Below, in pieces: positions 59,435 to 64,000 of a stretch of DNA of 64,000 bases. A program made the translations under genes and the position numbers. Numbering within the stretch: position 1 is the stretch's first letter; the number at the start of each line of letters is the position of its first letter. The notes under the pieces are model-generated. The model ran no database searches and had not been told where the DNA came from. It was given only the letters and a program-made list of their open reading frames with translations. The stretch comes from Phylloscopus collybita (Eukaryota; Chordata; Aves; Passeriformes; Phylloscopidae): the NCBI GenBank assembly GCA_027886175.1, contig JAJNNQ010000002.1, forward strand, positions 748,001 through 812,000, in the 5' to 3' direction.

Positions 59435-59564
59435 CCCTTGGGCTTGTGGGTTTTTTTTGGGTGGATTTTTGGTTTTTTTTTTTTTTGTTTTTTTTTTTTG
59501 GTTGAGGGTTTTTTTGGGGGGGTTTTTTTGGTTGGTTTTTTTTTTTTTTTTTTTTTGTGGTGGG
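59397..59564 (+). repeat. T homopolymer followed by a G/T-only tract
   Basis: 38 T residues (59397-59434), then about 125 bp of almost only G and T from 59438. Same style and strand as 2829-3336. Confidence 0.9.
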
Positions 59565-62500
59565 GGCAAGCTGGGGGTCTATTCAGGCGTTTTGAAGTAT
59601 GGCCATTCATATCGAGCATATCAATTCTTAATGGTGCCACACACACAAACTGCAAGCACAGGGGACACAACCCCGCGGGTTCCCCGGGAGGGAGGGGCAG
59701 CAGGAGCTGTCGGGGGGGGGGGGGGGGGTTTTGTCGGGGGTTATCTCCCCCAAAAACCCAGCAGGGTGGGAGCCTTTCATCGGCCTCAGGCAGCTGGCAT
59801 TGTCTCCTGGAATTCACACCGGGCCAGGGATGGCAGTTGAGTGGGAAAGGCAGAGGTTTGAGCATCCCCTGAGTGTCACCTGTCCCCACCTCGGGCCGGT
59901 CTGCACGCCCCTCGGGAGGGTGGCATTTCTAAATGTGGGTTTTTTGGAGGGGTGGGTGGGTGAAGAGAGAAAAATAAACATCCTCGAGGTCGCCTTTGGG
60001 GACCCTCCTCTTCCATTCTGACAGGCAAGTTCTGGGTTTGGCCACACGAGAGATTTTTGCAAGGTTGGCTCCGGGTGCTGCGTTTTAACCTCAGCAGCTG
60101 GGGGGTGGCAAAACCTGATGAGGTTACACAGCATATCCCTACAGCTGCAAACCTTCCTACAGCTGGTTTTGGGTTGTTTTTAAACCCTTGAGAAATACTA
60201 AATCCTTCTTTAGGAGAGACGAGGGTCCTCAGCAAGGAGTCCTCAGGACTGTCACCTCCTTCAGCCTTGGAGGGAGCCTCCTCTTCCTAACACTCTTTTG
60301 TAACTCCTGTTTTGCTCATTTCGGGCTCTAAAACACGGATTTAGGGGCGCCACTTGGGGAAGGAGCAAGCTGGAAGTGGGGAGGGGAGGGAACAGAAGGG
60401 ATCTGGAGGAAAGAGGGGTTTATAGGACAGAAAACACCCTACACCCGTGCATCCCAATCCCTCACGCCCTCATCCCCATAGACAGGATGCAAAACTCCAT
60501 CTGAGCACACAGGACACAACGATGTCCATGGAAAGTCCTGCATAATCCTCTTTATATTCATTTTCCAGTGTATTTTTGGGTGCAGGCTGCATGTCTCCAT
60601 GAATCCTTCTGATTAATCTTTTCCTGGAATTTATCTGCCTTAATCCCTGCCTAGTTGTTTGGGGTTTTGTTATTTTTTTTTTTTTACTTGCCCTTGCTGC
60701 AATTATTTCTATTAAAGCAGATACTATTGAAAAAAAGAGGAAATACAGGGTTTTGCTTATTTTTCCTGAGAAAAATGCACAGAGAAAAAAAAAAAAGAAT
60801 CCTCCATCTCCTTGCCTGTGCTGGCACTCGTGGAATTTATTTTCCCCAATTTTTCGCTTTCTTTTCTCAAAGCCACATCCATCAATGAAAACAATCTCCC
60901 CCTCCTCTGCTTCCAAACCTCAGGCTCCCCAAATACTCTGAATATATTAAAAGCAAGACAAAAAGAGCAGCAACCCAACATGCAAATTAAATTAAAACTT
61001 ACTCCCCGCAAGGGGGAAATAAACAAACAAACAAAACCCCCACAGCTTATATCTCCACAAAGAGGAGAAATTAAAAGAGATTTAACAGTTGGGGGAATTT
61101 GGACTCCTGTCAATAGTTTTTCTGAATGGGACTTGTTCCATGACATCAGCACCAATTCTAATATGGTCTGCAAGAGAGAGAGTTTTCTTCCCAAATCATT
61201 CATTAACTGGAAAGTGTTCGGAGTAGTTTCCACTTCGAATATTTTGGATATCGTGGATAAAAAAAAAAAAAAAAAAAAAAGGAATCCTGGCTATTATCAA
61301 TGCCATCTTGGTCATTCCAAAGTGCCAATGGGGCAAACTGGGCACACGGCTGAAGCAAGTTTGGAACCCTCTAATTAAGACGAGCACAGTTAAGAAATGA
61401 CACAACCCATGGTTTGCTCCCTGGTGTCTTGTTGTTTGGTTTTTTTTTTGGTGTTGTCCTGAGTGTGGCTGTGGGGAGGGTTTCTCACGTGAATTGGGTG
61501 TGTGCTGCCTGGCCTGGGTGCCTGGGAGTGACATGGAAAACCCAATCAGGGCAGGAGAAATAATTGGCATTGCAGCACATAGAGGAATGACCCTAAAACA
61601 TCTGAAAGCTGCGCTGCTTGCAGAGAGAAACAAAGGAGCCCGAGAAGAGAAGAAAGCAGCAATTAGAAGGGAGAGAATGAGCTGGGGTGTTTGAACCACA
61701 GATCTGTAAATGGACACAAATTGTCCTGATTTTCCTTTCCCCACCCCACCCCCCCTTGCTTTTCTCTCAGGGACAGTAGCTTCAGGAAAAGTCATTTAGG
61801 CAGGATTATATCAGAAGTAAAATCCAACCAACCAGGATCCAATCTCTGCATTTTAAGGCTGGTGAAGGTTCTTGGATTTTCATAAATTAATTCTAATATT
61901 CACCAAGATCAACAGAATAGATGTCTGGGAAGCAGCCAGGTATTTTCCTTTCCATGTCGTGCTTATCAGGCACAGTACAATTTGCAAATTTCTCCTCAAA
62001 AATCGCTCTCCACATTTCAACAACTCCTCAGCTTCGAGGCTCAAATTGTTCCTGGCAAGAGGCAGAGGAAGTGGTGGCTGAGAAGTGGCTCAGCAGCTGT
62101 CTGGCAGCAGCACCAGCTCCCAACAGCATCCATCAGCGAGCTGGCTCCGGGTCAGGGGCACCAGGTACCTCCCTGCTCCCAGCAGGTGACACACGAGGGT
62201 TTTGTTCATCAAAAACCTCACCCTGACACCAACACCCATCTGTGTCATTCCCTGGCAATGGAGCCGACAGCAGCAGGTTGCACTGATCTTGGTGGTTTGC
62301 TTAATAATTAGGCTGGGAATCCCAAAAGACTCCGAAACGCGAGGGGAAAACCCCCAGATTTCATTATTTCTGGACATCCCTGCCATAATCTGGTGGCCAT
62401 AAGGGAAATCTGTGACAAAACCCCCCTTTTACTGCCAAAATATCCGTGAGCCAGCAGGTCCCAAACTAACACCAGGCTCACCCCGGGGGAAAGCGGCGGT

Positions 62501-62571
62501 GGGAATCAGCGAGGAAGACAAAGTGGGAATGACACAAACCCAAGGGTTTCACCCTCCAGAGAAAATGGGAT
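59565..62571. other. Intergenic unique sequence
   Basis: A 17-nt G run lies at 59712-59728 in a GC-rich patch, with A runs near 60786 and at 61259-61280. The AT-rich block at about 60940-61260 (with atgcaaattaaattaaaac) and the block at 61550-61700 are repeat-free. No gene recognised. Confidence 0.45.
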
Positions 62572-62862
62572 GTAGTCACTGTTTCTCACGTTTGCATTTT
62601 TCTTAAACTCTTTCCCAGGGATTGAAGCAGTAAACAAGGTCACTCTATGTAAACTATCTTGTTTTTCACTTTTCCCTCTTCTGAGGAGGGACTTTGCTTG
62701 TTGACCCTTGGTGTGGCCAATGGGTCCAGGGATCCCACCTCTTAGGTGGGCACATTGTAAAAAGGTATAAAAATAGGTTCTGAGAATAAACCAGCCCCTT
62801 TTCGGAGCATCAGCCTTCTGAACCACGAGTCCGTGTCTCATTGATCGTGTCCCACAGCGACA
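62572..62862 (+). mobile_element. Solo LTR, endogenous retrovirus family 3, copy F
   Basis: The 291-bp element starts TGTAGTCACTG and ends CAGCGACA, with a perfect 6-bp TSD, atggga, at 62566-62571 and 62863-62868. A TATA box (tataaaaa, 62766-62773) and AATAAA (62785-62790) are in the proper order. Its U5 phrase gcatcagccttctgaa is shared with family 1, so the two families are related. Confidence 0.93.
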
Positions 62863-62868
62863 ATGGGA

Positions 62869-64000
62869 TTTCTCATTCCAGCAACGGGGGTGGGGCCACG
62901 GGCAGGAATGTGTCCTACTTCCCAATCCCCCACCCTGTGACACCCAACTTCCCTGGCCGTGGCCAGTTGGACGAGTGCCCGGACAGGGAATAAGGGGCCA
63001 TTGTGGGGATGTGGCTCAGCCCTGGACCGTCTGCCTGCATCGTTTCCAAATGGCTCAGCCACCTCAGGTCCCCTCCCCAGGCACTGCCATCACCTCTGGG
63101 GACGTCCCCGTGGCAGCAGGGAAATCCAAGGATTTGGAGATGCTCCCGTGCCGAGCTGGCTGTCGGCGTTTATCCGTGATGTGCAAAATTAGGAGCAGCT
63201 GTAAAAAACTCTTACTTCGCTTATTCCCTGGAGCATGAGCACTTGTGAGCTTTCAGAGGGCCAAGAACTCCTTCAGATGCTTTTACTCCTGTAAATCACT
63301 TTATTTCTCTTTTTCTTTTTTTCCCTTTTCCCTTTTTATGGTGGCACAGCAAGGAGCTCTCCAGATGGGGACACAACACCACAGCTGTTCATGGCTTGTG
63401 CTGGGTTTGCATCCCTGATTTTCACTCTGACAGGAACCCAGGTGATCCATCCTCTTCAGGAATGCCTTTCATACCACAGCCCTGCCTCTCCTTCCAGAGC
63501 AGACGGATTTTTTTTTTTCCTCCAGCTCCTTTTATGGAGCTGCAGCACCACAGCAAGACAGGTCGTGCCCTGCATGAAATCCCCCAAAACCTTCAGTCTC
63601 CCAGAGGCTGGGAGAGTTGAGCAAAAGGCAGATCCAGGCCCTGGAGTTCTGGGTGACCTCATCAAGCAGGCAAAAACCTCTAGACTGAGCCAGAAGGGGG
63701 TTCCAAACTGCTTCCTCACACCACCAACCCCCTCACCCCCACAATTTTTTTTTTTTCTCTGCATTTTTCTGATGTTTCCCAACGTGTTTTTTCTTGCGTT
63801 ACATCTCTCTCGAGGAAGGCTGCCTGATGAGCAGCAAATCATCATTAATTCCTCAGGTGTTCATCCTGATACAATTAACCCTCAACAGTCCAGGCTGCAT
63901 TTCCCAAAGAACCCCCTGGTCCACATCCATCCCGACCACCTCCAGGGTGTTGTCTAAAACCCAATCTGTGAACAAAAAAAAGTGTGAGAGCACGATTCAG
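62869..64000. other. Intergenic unique sequence
   Basis: Pyrimidine-rich runs lie at about 63300-63340, with T runs near 63509 and 63745. No gene or transposon recognised. Confidence 0.45.

Noticed and set aside
61494..61694. 66-codon frame with an Arg/Lys/Glu-rich helix-like end
   Set aside because: No recognisable family, no splice or promoter context; likely chance in purine-rich DNA.

Overview
This is vertebrate nuclear DNA, almost certainly from a bird and more likely than not a songbird. CR1 LINE fragments are the commonest interspersed repeat, several LTR insertions have 6-bp target-site duplications (TSDs), and the one protein-coding gene has avian-looking WNT3A residues. No bacterial, phage or plasmid features are present and there is no CRISPR array.

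The only gene I can support is the 3' half of WNT3A on the + strand. Exon 3 is at 30103-30368 and the terminal coding exon 4 is at 34033-34512, ending in TAA. Together they encode about residues 105-352 of the secreted Wnt ligand, including the acylated serine and the cysteine-rich C-terminus. I found no sequence matching exons 1 and 2, so positions 1-30102 are read as intron 2 continuing from off the left edge. After the stop there is a near polyadenylation signal at 34643, and a second 3'-end-like block at 41940-42430 that may be a distal WNT3A UTR end. The rest, 42431-64000, looks intergenic.

The repeat landscape is rich. Six solo LTRs of about 290-307 bp are present: 6197-6503, 20554-20852, 33273-33577, 33660-33962, 56439-56745 and 62572-62862. 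Five have perfect 6-bp TSDs that I could read directly. Two lie back to back in the short intron 3, and the second ends only 70 bp before exon 4, or 64 bp after its TSD. About sixteen CR1 pieces are scattered on both strands; one still shows a reverse transcriptase FADD box and one is a long 3' end with an intact tail. There are also MIR-like and other ancient amniote repeats, a 25/29-bp minisatellite (45351-45815), a 313-bp CCTT array (42837-43149), many long homopolymers and several tracts made almost only of G and T.

The most unusual features are: the LTR pressed against the exon 4 splice acceptor; a near-identical 0.5-kb segment present at both 4495-5056 and 38819-39340; a short poly(A)-tailed repeat found in two opposite orientations, atypical for birds; and repeat-free, CpG-retaining intronic blocks (notably 12541-12960 and 17641-19200) that look like candidate conserved enhancers. 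I found no new gene system.
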